This document shows, piece after piece, positions 9,283 to 18,461 of a stretch of 64,000 nt of DNA. The stretch is from Pectinatus haikarae (lineage in GTDB: Bacteria; Bacillota; Negativicutes; Selenomonadales; Selenomonadaceae): NCBI RefSeq assembly GCF_015732185.1, contig NZ_WIQM01000007.1, positions 86,487-150,486 on the forward strand, in the 5' to 3' direction. Position numbers and translations under genes: made by a program. Position 1 is the first letter of the stretch, and each line of letters starts with the position of its first letter. The notes under the pieces were generated by a model. The model saw nothing but the letters and a program-made list of their open reading frames with translations. It did no database searches and was not told the DNA's origin.

Positions 9283-10422
9283 TTAAACAAGAGTAAATAT
9301 TGTTATTTCCGGCGGGCAGCCTATCCTAAAAGGAAACCAGCTGCCCGCACCTGTACTTACATAGCCGTAACAGCTATCTTGAATAAACATTCCCCGGACA
9401 TATTTAAATCCCGGAAAAAGAGGATGCCCGAATATTCCAAGCTGTCCACCGTGTGTATGTCCCGTAAGAGCCAGATCTATATGATTGGCAAACGCATTAT
9501 CAATAAAATCAGAATGATGTGCCAGAAGAATTTTTACCGAATCGGACGGTACACCGTTCAACGCGTTTTTCATATAGGTTTCTCCAAGCATGGCAAAACG
9601 CTCACGATCCTGCGGATAGTCAACACCAATAACAGAAAGCTTATCATCACCTCTATTGATAATGATACTTTCATTTGTCAAAACATGTATATCCGTCTTC
9701 GCTAAATTTTTCTTGATAGCGGTCATATTTCTCATATATTCATGATTGCCCCAGCAATAATAAATACCATATCTGAATTTGCCGCAATATTGCCCGATAA
9801 GAGCAATGGCTTCTGCATTTATCTTATCATCGTCAAAAATATCGCCTGTAACTGCCAAAATATCCGGGTTTAGGGCAGCTAAGCGATCCATCGTAACTCT
9901 CAGTTTGTCAATGGAAAAATAACTCCCGATATGAACATCTGTCAGCTGTGCTATTTTTATGTCTTTCCACGCTCCTGCATTATGTACCTTAATATCATAT
10001 TTATTCAACACCACATCATTTTTTTCTATGAGACTTCCATATAACACCATTCCCTCTATAGGAACCAATGCCGATTTCATTAAAAAATTACGTCTGGAAA
10101 GGTCAACAGAAGCATCCGTGATTATATCATATATTTTAATAATACAATTCACAATCAATGCAAAAGCAGAAAAAAATATCTCAGTCACAAAAACAATTAT
10201 AAAAAACTGCTGAAAAACAGATATTACAGTTGATTCTCCCGGTATGAATTTACTGCAAAATAATGCAGCCAATAAAAAAATATTAAAAAGTAAAACTCTA
10301 AAATATATATTATTTCGACCAATACGAGGATAAAGCTGTCTGATCAGTCTGGCAGATAAAACTGAAAAAATAATAAGCACCGCAAACACACAGGTCAAAA
10401 AAATCATAAACATCTTTATCAC
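9283..10422 (-). CDS. Membrane-anchored metallophosphoesterase (YaeI/YkuE-like)
   Basis: This 379-residue protein has several hydrophobic segments in the first 130 residues, then a calcineurin-like phosphoesterase domain. Metal motifs are [34 protein letters not shown] and [11 protein letters not shown]. Relatives such as YaeI and LpxG/LpxH-like enzymes act on phosphodiester or lipid pyrophosphate substrates; the actual substrate here is unknown. In an outer-membrane organism a lipid A or undecaprenyl pathway role is thinkable but is inference only. It stands alone, 53 bases upstream of rph in the same direction. Confidence 0.82.
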   Translation of the reverse strand: MIKMFMIFLTCVFAVLIIFSVLSARLIRQLYPRIGRNNIYFRVLLFNIFLLAALFCSKFIPGESTVISVFQQFFIIVFVTEIFFSAFALIVNCIIKIYDIITDASVDLSRRNFLMKSALVPIEGMVLYGSLIEKNDVVLNKYDIKVHNAGAWKDIKIAQLTDVHIGSYFSIDKLRVTMDRLAALNPDILAVTGDIFDDDKINAEAIALIGQYCGKFRYGIYYCWGNHEYMRNMTAIKKNLAKTDIHVLTNESIIINRGDDKLSVIGVDYPQDRERFAMLGETYMKNALNGVPSDSVKILLAHHSDFIDNAFANHIDLALTGHTHGGQLGIFGHPLFPGFKYVRGMFIQDSCYGYVSTGAGSWFPFRIGCPPEITIFTLV

Positions 10423-10497
10423 CCTAATTTCAAAACTTACCGCAATAATAGTACAAATAACAATTTATTATAACACAAAAGTCACTAATGTCGAAAG

Positions 10498-10538
10498 AAA
10501 AGCACCGGACAAAATTTTCTTCTGCCACGGCGCTTTTT
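10498..10538 (-). terminator. Terminator after the CofE-like gene
   Basis: Arms AAAAGCGCCG and CGGTGCTTTT on the minus strand with one mismatch and a loop of about 20 bases, then CTTTC. It abuts the stop codon of the gene at 10539. The long loop makes it a moderate candidate. Confidence 0.5.
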
Positions 10539-11192
10539 TCAATCAGCCTGATATTGTTTAAAGTTTTTTATTATAACTATAGGTGTTTTTTGCGAAGCAT
10601 TGCCAAATGGATTATCAAGCAGCAGGCTGGCAACCTTGCTGCCGTCCACCCCGTCTGTCACTCCTACAATGCGCGATCGCTTCAGATCATTCACATCAGC
10701 AATGACTGCGCCAAAACAGCCCAGCCTTTTTTTTAACTTTTCTACAACTTCATTTGGTTTTTCAGGCCCGTAAACTATACATTTATCAAAAGGCGGCATC
10801 GTTCCTGTAACATCATCAATCAGCGCTGCCTGTTCTCCGCCCCATTTATAAAACCAGCCGCCCTGTCCGAAAAGTTTTGCAATGAAGCCAAAAAATAAAG
10901 CAAATGCGACCCGCCACTTTCCTTCCACATCCATAAGAGACTGCATACCATGGGGACTGGCCAGACTGCCGTAATCAGGTATAAAACGGCAGCAGAAAAG
11001 AGCTGTTTTAGATATTTTCAAGTCCTCAGGTCTTATAAATCGACCTTGTGTTATAGCAACAACACTTTCCGCTACAGAAATAACATCATTATCCGTTATT
11101 TTTCCCTTAGTGTACTTTTCTATAACGTTTATAATATCATCTTGTTCCGTCAATATCCTTGTCGGAACCGAAATTATTTGCACTTCACTCAT
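10539..11192 (-). CDS. Coenzyme F420:L-glutamate ligase-like protein (CofE family)
   Basis: This 217-residue protein resembles the CofE family (F420-0:gamma-glutamyl ligase): VAESVVAITQGRFI near the N-terminus, GGEQAALIDDVTGTMPPFDKCIVYG in mid-chain and DVNDLKRSRIVGVTDGVDG later. CofE adds glutamates to coenzyme F420. No other F420 gene is in the window and Negativicutes are not known F420 users, so the substrate may be a different gamma-glutamyl acceptor. A GGAGG lies nine bases before the ATG. Neighbours (an unknown membrane protein and murI, a glutamate racemase) hint at glutamate-linked chemistry, but this is weak. Confidence 0.75.
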   Translation of the reverse strand: MSEVQIISVPTRILTEQDDIINVIEKYTKGKITDNDVISVAESVVAITQGRFIRPEDLKISKTALFCCRFIPDYGSLASPHGMQSLMDVEGKWRVAFALFFGFIAKLFGQGGWFYKWGGEQAALIDDVTGTMPPFDKCIVYGPEKPNEVVEKLKKRLGCFGAVIADVNDLKRSRIVGVTDGVDGSKVASLLLDNPFGNASQKTPIVIIKNFKQYQAD

Positions 11193-11215
11193 TGTATCAA
11201 TCCTCCACTGTTATA

Positions 11216-11752
11216 TCAGTCGATAAGTTCTAAATCCAATAAAGATGCTATTTCTTTTGCAGACAACACAAGACGTTTTTTGGATAAAGCCGCCTCATGA
11301 CGTGCTGTATGCTGATAAATGATGTCTACGGGTACATCAACCATATGGCGCAGTGTATTTCGTATATCTCCGCGATTCCTGTCAATAAGTTCAATTTTTA
11401 CTGTCAGGTTTATTTTTTCAAATTTTTGAATAAGTACAGCCTCAAAGTAATCGTCCTCACGCGGTACACCTGCCAATTGGACTTTCCCTCTGACTTCAAT
11501 GCCATCAAATTGCTCATACGGTAATTGCGAACGCACAAAGCAATCCATTATCGTGGCACATTGTTTCCCAGCATTCACTATTTCAAACTCCGCAGAAAAA
11601 ACAACGCGGCTTTTTTCATTCTCTTCAACAATAAAAGGTGTATGCTTCTCAATACAAAATTGTATATCAGCATCACCAATTTGCCGCCATTTCAAATAAA
11701 CCAGGATTATTACAATTATTAGCGCTATTAATATTATGCCTAAAACTTGCAT
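11216..11752 (-). CDS. Hypothetical single-pass membrane protein
   Basis: I do not recognise this 178-residue protein. It starts with one strongly hydrophobic helix (about residues 2-20, QVLGIILIALIIVIILVYL) followed by KWRQ, so it probably has an N-in anchor with the rest outside, or the reverse. The remainder is mixed strand and helix with a beta-rich middle (VVFSAEFEIVNAG, VQLAGVPREDDYFEAVLIQ). The ATG at 11752 is chosen for its GGAGG site nine bases upstream. It lies between murI and the CofE-like gene in one orientation, with short gaps that suggest co-transcription. Confidence 0.6.
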   Translation of the reverse strand: MQVLGIILIALIIVIILVYLKWRQIGDADIQFCIEKHTPFIVEENEKSRVVFSAEFEIVNAGKQCATIMDCFVRSQLPYEQFDGIEVRGKVQLAGVPREDDYFEAVLIQKFEKINLTVKIELIDRNRGDIRNTLRHMVDVPVDIIYQHTARHEAALSKKRLVLSAKEIASLLDLELID

Positions 11753-11768
11753 CAATTTGCCTCCATAA

Positions 11769-12578
11769 TCAGTTGAATTCACTTAAATCTATATTATTGA
11801 TGAATGGATTTTCCAACCCCATAACAATTTTCACCATATGTGCAGCATGCTCAGGAGCTGAAGAAAAGAAAAATTCCATTTTCCCCCCAGTTTTTGCCGA
11901 ATTTAACATCTGTCCATCCCGCAATATTTGCTCAGTCTTTTTAACAGTGCTTAGAGCAGGATTGATCAGACTGACATCAGTATCAAGATATTTCTTTAAA
12001 ATATCACTTATTATAGGATAATGCGTACAGCCAAGAATAAGGGATTCAATGCTTTTCTCTTTAAATTTCAGCATATATGATCTTGCCGCATTTTCAAGAA
12101 CCGCATCTTCAATATGCCCGCTTTCGATCAATGTCACAAAATCTGGACAGGCAACAGCATATACTTCTATGTTTTTATCGATCTTTGCCGCCATATCTGC
12201 ATGGAATCCTTTTTTTACGGTGGCCTCGGTAGCTATGACACCAATTTTTTTATGCGGAGATACAGCTGCCGCTTCTGATACTGCCGTACTCATAGGTACT
12301 AACGGAAAAATTGTTCTGCCGACGGCCTTTTCATATCCCCATGAAGTCATTGTATTGCAGGCAAAAACAGCCATCTTTACATTTTTAGATGCGAAAAAAT
12401 GTAAAAACTGATCCATAAATTTTATTATTTCTTCCGGTTTACGAGGTCCGTAAGGCATACGTTTCATATCACCAACATAGATGATGTTTTCCCCGGGCAA
12501 AATCTTGTGCAGCTGCCTTGCAACAGTCAAACCTCCCGAACCGGAATCAAAAACGCCAATTGGTGCGCAAGCTCGCAT
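11769..12578 (-). CDS. murI: Glutamate racemase
   Basis: This 269-residue enzyme makes D-glutamate for peptidoglycan. The two catalytic cysteines are in VFACNTMTSWGYE (near residue 74) and ILGCTHYPII (near residue 186), and the N-terminal IGVFDSGSGGLTVARQL is characteristic. A GAGAGGA site precedes the ATG. It is the upstream gene of a short run with the unknown membrane protein and the CofE-like gene. Confidence 0.94.
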   Translation of the reverse strand: MRACAPIGVFDSGSGGLTVARQLHKILPGENIIYVGDMKRMPYGPRKPEEIIKFMDQFLHFFASKNVKMAVFACNTMTSWGYEKAVGRTIFPLVPMSTAVSEAAAVSPHKKIGVIATEATVKKGFHADMAAKIDKNIEVYAVACPDFVTLIESGHIEDAVLENAARSYMLKFKEKSIESLILGCTHYPIISDILKKYLDTDVSLINPALSTVKKTEQILRDGQMLNSAKTGGKMEFFFSSAPEHAAHMVKIVMGLENPFINNIDLSEFN

Positions 12579-12609
12579 TTAATCCTCTCCCTAACATGTA
12601 GTGTAAATA

Positions 12610-13017
12610 TTACTTCAATGCCTGCTGTAATTTAATATAGTATTTATCCGGCAAACGGGTAATTTTCCCGCTGTCTTTATGTGTAAAAACATTCTGCGTA
12701 TACCCTTTCACCAAAAGAGCATCCGTATCGTCGCGAAATATTTCATAGCTAAATTCCATTTTCGCTTTAGTGAGCGCAACAGGTGTCGTCCTGATAAGCA
12801 GTACATCATCATACTGTCCTGATGATATGTACTGTGCACTTACATTAGTTATGGGAAACACATATCCATCATTCATCATTTCTGTCAATGTTATGCCTGC
12901 CTTGCGCAAAAAATCGACCCGACCTATTTCAAACCATTTTATATAGTTGGCATGATGCACAACTGCCATAGCATCCGTATCAAAAAAATTGACCCGATGA
13001 GTTATTGCCGTTACCAT
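12610..13017 (-). CDS. Acyl-CoA thioesterase, YbgC/4HBT hotdog family
   Basis: Cytoplasmic hotdog-fold protein of 135 residues. The catalytic aspartate motif is seen as RVNFFDTDAMAVVHHANYIKWFE near residue 8, the 4-hydroxybenzoyl-CoA thioesterase signature. Such enzymes hydrolyse short or medium acyl-CoA; the natural substrate is not predictable. A GGGGGAGG site lies before the ATG. It is 31 bases upstream of murI and probably in the same transcript. Confidence 0.85.
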   Translation of the reverse strand: MVTAITHRVNFFDTDAMAVVHHANYIKWFEIGRVDFLRKAGITLTEMMNDGYVFPITNVSAQYISSGQYDDVLLIRTTPVALTKAKMEFSYEIFRDDTDALLVKGYTQNVFTHKDSGKITRLPDKYYIKLQQALK

Positions 13018-13170
13018 TCTTATTCCTCCCCCACATCGTCAGAGGTATATACATGAGATATTATTGCCCAAGGACATTAGGCACCAAAATATATAAACTA
13101 CAACAAAGCGGCATGTTTCAATATATCACATAGTATGTAAAAAATAAAGAAATTTCATTATTTAATATTG

Positions 13171-13204
13171 AAAAGCCGATATGACAAAGTCATACCGGCT
13201 TTTT
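13171..13204 (-). terminator. Terminator after pfkA
   Basis: Hairpin AAAGCCGGTATGAC-TTT-GTCATATCGGCTTT on the minus strand, with one G-U pair, followed by TC and an AT-rich tail. It begins eight bases after the pfkA stop. Confidence 0.75.
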
Positions 13205-13211
13205 CACAAAC

Positions 13212-14174
13212 TCAGGCTAAAACGCGTGCCAGACGAACAAGTTCCGGATCAAGTGTTTTAGTATTATTTACTGAATCGAACAAATCTATACTGACAACCT
13301 TACCGGAATTAAAACCAAACACTACATTGGAAACACCGGAAATAACGGCAAGAGCTGCACGTTCTCCAAGGATGCTGGCTTTTAATCTATCTTCCACACT
13401 AGGTGAGCCGCCCCTTTGAATATGGCCCAGAACTGATACACGTGTATCAATTCCTGTTTTCGCGCCGATCTGTTTGCCAATTTCAATTCCATTCCCGGCT
13501 CCTTCAGCAACAACAATTATACTATAGCGGCGCCCGTCAGTATATGATTCTTTCAATTCTCGACAAATCTGATCAAGATCAAATTTTGCCTCCGGTACCA
13601 ATATGTATTCCGCGCCGCCGGCTATTCCCGACATCATAGCGAGCCAGCCTGATTTGCGTCCCATTACTTCTATGACGATTATCCTGCGGTGTGATGACGC
13701 TGTATCGCGAAGCTTATTTATAGCATCAAGGATAGTATTGACTGCTGTATCAGCTCCGATGGTATAATCAGTGCCCCATACATCATTGTCGATTGTTCCC
13801 GGCAGACCAACAATAGGCATTCCCCCCAGTTTGCTTAAAAGTGATCCGCCCGTGAGACTTCCATCACCGCCAATTATGACCAGACCTTCAATACCATGAC
13901 TCTTCAAATTTTCCAGTGCTTTTTTACGGCCAGCCTCTGTTCTGAATTCATCACTTCGTGCCGTACCAAGGAAAGTACCGCCGCGTTGTATCACATCACT
14001 TACGCTGCGAGATGTCAGCTCATGGATTTCATCGTCGATCATCCCCTGATATCCATTATAAATGCCCCAGACCTTAACTCCCTCAAAAGCAGCAGTACGC
14101 ACAACCGCTCTGGTAGCTGCATTCATCCCCGGGCTGTCTCCGCCGCTGGTCAATACCGCAATGGATTTTAACAT
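13212..14174 (-). CDS. pfkA: ATP-dependent 6-phosphofructokinase
   Basis: Glycolytic enzyme of 320 residues that phosphorylates fructose 6-phosphate, the usual length for bacterial PfkA. Clear motifs are LTSGGDSPGMNAATRAVVR at the N-terminus, IGGDGSLTGG near residue 100 (ATP site) and PGTIDNDVWGTDYTIG near residue 124 with the catalytic aspartate. GRKSGWLAMMSG and GHIQRGGSPS are also typical. A glycine at the position after GGDG favours ATP rather than pyrophosphate use, based on family knowledge. It is a single gene with its own terminator. Confidence 0.94.
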   Translation of the reverse strand: MLKSIAVLTSGGDSPGMNAATRAVVRTAAFEGVKVWGIYNGYQGMIDDEIHELTSRSVSDVIQRGGTFLGTARSDEFRTEAGRKKALENLKSHGIEGLVIIGGDGSLTGGSLLSKLGGMPIVGLPGTIDNDVWGTDYTIGADTAVNTILDAINKLRDTASSHRRIIVIEVMGRKSGWLAMMSGIAGGAEYILVPEAKFDLDQICRELKESYTDGRRYSIIVVAEGAGNGIEIGKQIGAKTGIDTRVSVLGHIQRGGSPSVEDRLKASILGERAALAVISGVSNVVFGFNSGKVVSIDLFDSVNNTKTLDPELVRLARVLA

Positions 14175-14336
14175 TTTCCCACTCTCCCATTAATAATTGA
14201 TAAAGCCGCAACACAATAATAAAACATACTGATACCCTTCTAATGAAAATTACTTCATTAAAAAGGACTCTATATATCCTAGATAATTACAGACAAAAAG
14301 TAAAGCCCTTTTACAAAAAGCAATCTTTTCGTTGTC

Positions 14337-15683
14337 TCATATCCTTTCCTGTTGAATTTTTATCTCATCAGGTTCCTCGCTCAATTCAGCACCGATCTTT
14401 ACAAGAATGCGCGTAATACGAATATTTTCCACTTCTTCAACAAAAAAAGCATTAATCCCAAAAGTTGTTTTCTGTCCTACACGAGGCGGTGTATCTACCC
14501 TGGTAGCTAACCATCCGCCAACAGTATCAATATTTTCCGCATCAATTTTCACTTGCAGTATATCGTCCAGTTCATTCAGGAGCATTCGTCCGTCTATTGA
14601 ATAAAGACGTGTTCCTTTTTTTTCAATAAATGGTCTTTCTTCATCAAATTCATCCTGTATTTCGCCGACAATTTCTTCTATTATATCCTCTATTGTAACC
14701 ATTCCTGCCGTTCCGCCATATTCGTCTACAACAATGGCTAATTGCACTCTATGCTGCTGCATTGTATGCAGCAGATTGCTGATGGGCATAGTTTCAGGAA
14801 CAAACGGAACAGGCCTTATAAATGACAAAAGCTCTGGCTTCTTGCCTATATAAAGAGATCGCAATAAATCCTTTATATGCAGAAAACCAACTATATTATC
14901 CTTATCATCCCGACAAATAGGATAACGAGTCAAATGCTGTTCCAGTGCTGTTTTTATATTTACATCTGATGAATCTTCAAGATAAAGACATACCATATCC
15001 GTGCGCGGTATCATAATTTCCCGTACATTCCTGTCTGCAAAATCAAATACATTATCCACAAATGTCAATTCGGTTTTGTCAATGTAGCCATGCCTGTGAC
15101 TTTCTTCCATCAAAATACGAATCTCATCTTCCGTATGGGCAACATCTTCCTCGGCAGCCGGTTCAAATCCCAAATGCCGTATGACCCAATTAGCCACATG
15201 ATTTAAAAACCATACAGCCGGATACATGACTTTATGAAAAATCAACATTGGCAGAGCTATTCCCAACACCACGGGTTCCACCCTTTGTATAGCCATAGAT
15301 TTAGGTGCCAGTTCTCCCAAAACAATGTGAAGCGCCGTAATAATAAGAAACCCGACCACAAGTGAAATAGAATGTCCAAGCGGCGGATTTATGTCCAGCA
15401 TTCTCATCAAAGGTTCCAGAAAAGCGGAAACAGCAGGTTCACCGATCCAGCCCAAACCAAGAGATGCTAAGGTTATCCCCAGCTGAGTGACCGAAAGCGA
15501 TGCATCCATATGATCCGTAAGCATTTTCGCATATCGTGCCCGTTTATTTCCCCGCTGGATCAATATATCCAATTTTGTAGTTCTGATTTTCACTATAGCA
15601 AATTCGGCAGCGACAAAAAAACCATTCATAAATACTAAAAAACAGACCAGCAAAAATTTTAGGAAAACAGAAAAAATATCCAA
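14337..15683 (-). CDS. CNNM/CorC-HlyC family protein (DUF21, CBS pair, CorC_HlyC)
   Basis: Inner-membrane protein of 448 residues, often annotated as hemolysin. Residues 1-190 hold a DUF21 domain with about four hydrophobic segments. A CBS pair follows (VREIMIPRTDMVCL near residue 215 and VVDEYGGTAGMVTIEDIIEEIVGEI near residue 320), then a C-terminal CorC_HlyC domain. Relatives take part in magnesium or cobalt efflux; hemolytic activity should not be inferred. It stands alone, with about 160 bases to pfkA. Confidence 0.88.
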   Translation of the reverse strand: MDIFSVFLKFLLVCFLVFMNGFFVAAEFAIVKIRTTKLDILIQRGNKRARYAKMLTDHMDASLSVTQLGITLASLGLGWIGEPAVSAFLEPLMRMLDINPPLGHSISLVVGFLIITALHIVLGELAPKSMAIQRVEPVVLGIALPMLIFHKVMYPAVWFLNHVANWVIRHLGFEPAAEEDVAHTEDEIRILMEESHRHGYIDKTELTFVDNVFDFADRNVREIMIPRTDMVCLYLEDSSDVNIKTALEQHLTRYPICRDDKDNIVGFLHIKDLLRSLYIGKKPELLSFIRPVPFVPETMPISNLLHTMQQHRVQLAIVVDEYGGTAGMVTIEDIIEEIVGEIQDEFDEERPFIEKKGTRLYSIDGRMLLNELDDILQVKIDAENIDTVGGWLATRVDTPPRVGQKTTFGINAFFVEEVENIRITRILVKIGAELSEEPDEIKIQQERI

Positions 15684-15784
15684 TAAGTACCCGCGTGCAC
15701 GGGGTTCACCTCCAAGCCTATATGCTAATATATATCCTTTATTATTAATTCAAAACAAAATGCCAAAAATCCTGCCTGCTAAGA

Positions 15785-18052
15785 TTAATCGGTCAAATTT
15801 GGTTTGCCATTATCATCGGCAAAATTGGCAGTACAATGCGGATAATTTGAGCATCCCCAAAAATAACCGTTTTTTCCTTTTATTCGCTTTAGTTGTCCTT
15901 CCTTGCAATATGTGCACAAGTAACTGTTCTTTTGGCTGTATACCTGTTCACTGTGACTTTTTTTCTCGCGCATAATCAGATCCCTTGCCGAAATCATACC
16001 TGCAGATATATTCTTACTGATTTCCGTTCTATCGTATTCCTGTTTTTTCTCATTGGTCACTTTAAAATCGGGAACACCGTTTTTATCATTGCATGTCATG
16101 CGGCAACGGGGATAATTTGAGCATCCCCAAAAGCAGCCATTTTTCCCATTGCGTTTTACCAGCACTCCTTTTTTACATCGCGGGCATATATGCTCTCCCT
16201 CGACAGGCATAGCAGCATCATACGCTTTATTGCAAAGCAATGTTGTAAAACTTTCCTGCTTGGTCAAAAAATCTTCCAGTGTTCCTTTTCCATTAGAAAG
16301 GTCATTCAAATATTCTTCCCAAACTGCGGTAAAGTCAGGATAGAGCAATTCGTCAGGAAGTGCATCCACAAGCATATAGGCACTTTGAGTAGGCTGCAGA
16401 TACTTCTTTTTCCCTTGTGCTGACAAAAAGCCCCGCTTTATCAAATCATCTATTATAGAGGCCCGTGTTGCTTCTGTACCTATGCCATATATAGCCCGCA
16501 GTTTCTTTTTTACTGCTGCATCCTTTACATATTTGTGTATCTCCTTCATCCCCGCAAGCAATGTTGACGGTGTAAACCGTAACGGAGGTTTGGTAGCTTT
16601 TTTTTCGAGTGACGCGTTTAGATATGTCGCCGCATCTCCCTTGCACATTAAAGGAATAGTATTTTTTTCATCATCTTTTTCTTCTTCTGCAAGTTTGTTT
16701 TCAGTAATATAGAGCATTTTCCATCCATACTGCTTTTCCGTACGTCCCGTTGCCTGAAATTTTTCATTTGCAAACATAAGAATCAGTTTTATTTGATCAT
16801 AAATATGCACAGGGTAAAACTGAGCTATATAGCATTGAGCTATTAAAAAATAAATATTTTTTTCCACTTCACTCAATGTAGAGAAATTCACCTTAGTCTG
16901 CGTGGGTATTATAGCATGATGAGCGGAAATCTTTTTATCATTCCACGCTTTGCTTTTTATCTTTGAATCTGCCCCATCTGCCCATTTTCCCAGCTGCTTT
17001 TCTCCGCATATCTTTAGATTATTCAATATGATCTTGGCATCGGCAAACTGGCTGATAGGCAAATACTCACAATCCGAACGCGGATATGTAGTCATTTTTT
17101 TTTCATAAAGTTTCTGTGCTGTATCAAGAACTTGCTGAGGTTCATAACCAAAATGTCTTCCCGCCAGGACCTGCAGCGCCGAGAGAGAAAACGGCAGGCA
17201 CTGCACCTCTTTTTTCTCTGCTGTGTTATATGAACTTATCTGTCCCGGTTTATCAGCTTTATCAAAAATTTTTAACAATTCTCTCGCAATTTGTTCATCA
17301 ACCAAACGACCTTCATTGTCAAGACCATTCTGCGTATCTTTAGCCTTCCAAATGCAGAAAAATTCCCCATTTTGATGTTCAAACTGTGCTTTTATCGTAT
17401 AATAATCCACTGGTTTAAAAGCTGACAATTCTCTTTCTCTGCGGACTGTCAAAGCAAGTGTTGGTGTTTTCACGCGGCCTACCGGCAGAACTAATCTTCT
17501 GTGCCCTGCTCTTCTAGCAGCCAATGTATAAGCCCGCGAAAGATTCATCCCAATCAGCCAATCAGCTCTGGCTCTGGCCAAAGCTGATTTTTTCAACGGC
17601 AAAAATTGTTTATTGTCACAAAGTGAATCATTGGCCTTCTTTATGCTTTTTTCATCCAGGGCATTCAGTAATATACGTTTAACTGGTTTTTTGTTGCCGA
17701 CATAATCCAATATCTCATCAATAAGCAGCTGCCCTTCGCGGTCCGGATCTCCTGCATGAACTATTTCATCAGCTTTTTCGATAAGTGACCGTATTATGTT
17801 AAACTGTTTTTTACTTGAAGCAGTGATAAGCACCTGCCATTTTTCAGGAATTATCGGCAGATCCTGTGACTTCCATATTTTATATTTTACATCATACTCG
17901 TCAGGCTCGGCCTGACGCAAAATATGTCCAAAAGCCCATGTTACGATCCCATCTGTCGTTTCCAGATAACCATCGTGCTTTTTCATCGGTCCCTTGAGGC
18001 ACTTAGCGATTTCATTGCCCATACTGGGTTTTTCCGCTATATATAAACGCAA
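15785..18052 (-). CDS. topB: DNA topoisomerase III (type IA)
   Basis: This 755-residue enzyme relaxes and decatenates DNA by cutting one strand. The TOPRIM domain starts with IAEKPSMGNEIAKCL and contains DPDREGQ (near residue 100). The active tyrosine is in KMTTYPRSD (near residue 325). Two C-terminal zinc-finger repeats are visible: CPRCKKGVL with CSNYPRC, and CTYCKEGQL with CSNYPHC. They share the core KNGxFWGCSNYP, so they are an internal duplication. Chromosomal copies occur in Firmicutes, so this need not indicate a mobile element. Confidence 0.93.
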   Translation of the reverse strand: MRLYIAEKPSMGNEIAKCLKGPMKKHDGYLETTDGIVTWAFGHILRQAEPDEYDVKYKIWKSQDLPIIPEKWQVLITASSKKQFNIIRSLIEKADEIVHAGDPDREGQLLIDEILDYVGNKKPVKRILLNALDEKSIKKANDSLCDNKQFLPLKKSALARARADWLIGMNLSRAYTLAARRAGHRRLVLPVGRVKTPTLALTVRRERELSAFKPVDYYTIKAQFEHQNGEFFCIWKAKDTQNGLDNEGRLVDEQIARELLKIFDKADKPGQISSYNTAEKKEVQCLPFSLSALQVLAGRHFGYEPQQVLDTAQKLYEKKMTTYPRSDCEYLPISQFADAKIILNNLKICGEKQLGKWADGADSKIKSKAWNDKKISAHHAIIPTQTKVNFSTLSEVEKNIYFLIAQCYIAQFYPVHIYDQIKLILMFANEKFQATGRTEKQYGWKMLYITENKLAEEEKDDEKNTIPLMCKGDAATYLNASLEKKATKPPLRFTPSTLLAGMKEIHKYVKDAAVKKKLRAIYGIGTEATRASIIDDLIKRGFLSAQGKKKYLQPTQSAYMLVDALPDELLYPDFTAVWEEYLNDLSNGKGTLEDFLTKQESFTTLLCNKAYDAAMPVEGEHICPRCKKGVLVKRNGKNGCFWGCSNYPRCRMTCNDKNGVPDFKVTNEKKQEYDRTEISKNISAGMISARDLIMREKKSHSEQVYSQKNSYLCTYCKEGQLKRIKGKNGYFWGCSNYPHCTANFADDNGKPNLTD

Positions 18053-18068
18053 ATATTAACGCTCCTGT

Positions 18069-18434
18069 TCATCTGAAATATTTCCACACTGTTTCAGCTA
18101 TAAGCAAAAATATGATAACTGAAATAACTGCCATAACAGCCAGCACAATAGGTGCCTTTTTTATTATTGAATTGGCCCTGCATCCGCATATTTGTTTCAC
18201 ATTTTCCGGCAGTAACTTTATAACAGCTGTTAATATTGCTGAGCCCAATACTGCATCATCAAAAAAGCCTGCAATTGGTACACTGTCCGGTATCAAATCT
18301 ATGGGACTGAACAAATATATTACAGCAAAAACAATAAGTCCTTTTTGATATTTTGGCGTAGTTTTATTAAGTACTGCCAATAACAGCACCAATAAATTAT
18401 ATCCGCATTTTTTAAAAACAAAAGATAATCGCAT
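18069..18434 (-). CDS. YkvA-like DUF1232 membrane protein
   Basis: Protein of 121 residues with a DUF1232 core, AVIYLFSPIDLIPDSVPIAGFFDDA, and a C-terminal hydrophobic helix. The family is widespread and its function is not known. It lies 16 bases upstream of topB in the same direction, so it may be co-transcribed. Confidence 0.82.
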   Translation of the reverse strand: MRLSFVFKKCGYNLLVLLLAVLNKTTPKYQKGLIVFAVIYLFSPIDLIPDSVPIAGFFDDAVLGSAILTAVIKLLPENVKQICGCRANSIIKKAPIVLAVMAVISVIIFLLIAETVWKYFR

Positions 18435-18461
18435 CTTGCTTTCCTTAAATGTAAATGAAAC

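Noticed and set aside
15785..18052. topB as a marker of an integrated conjugative element
   Set aside because: Neighbours are housekeeping genes and no relaxase, integrase or attachment site is visible.
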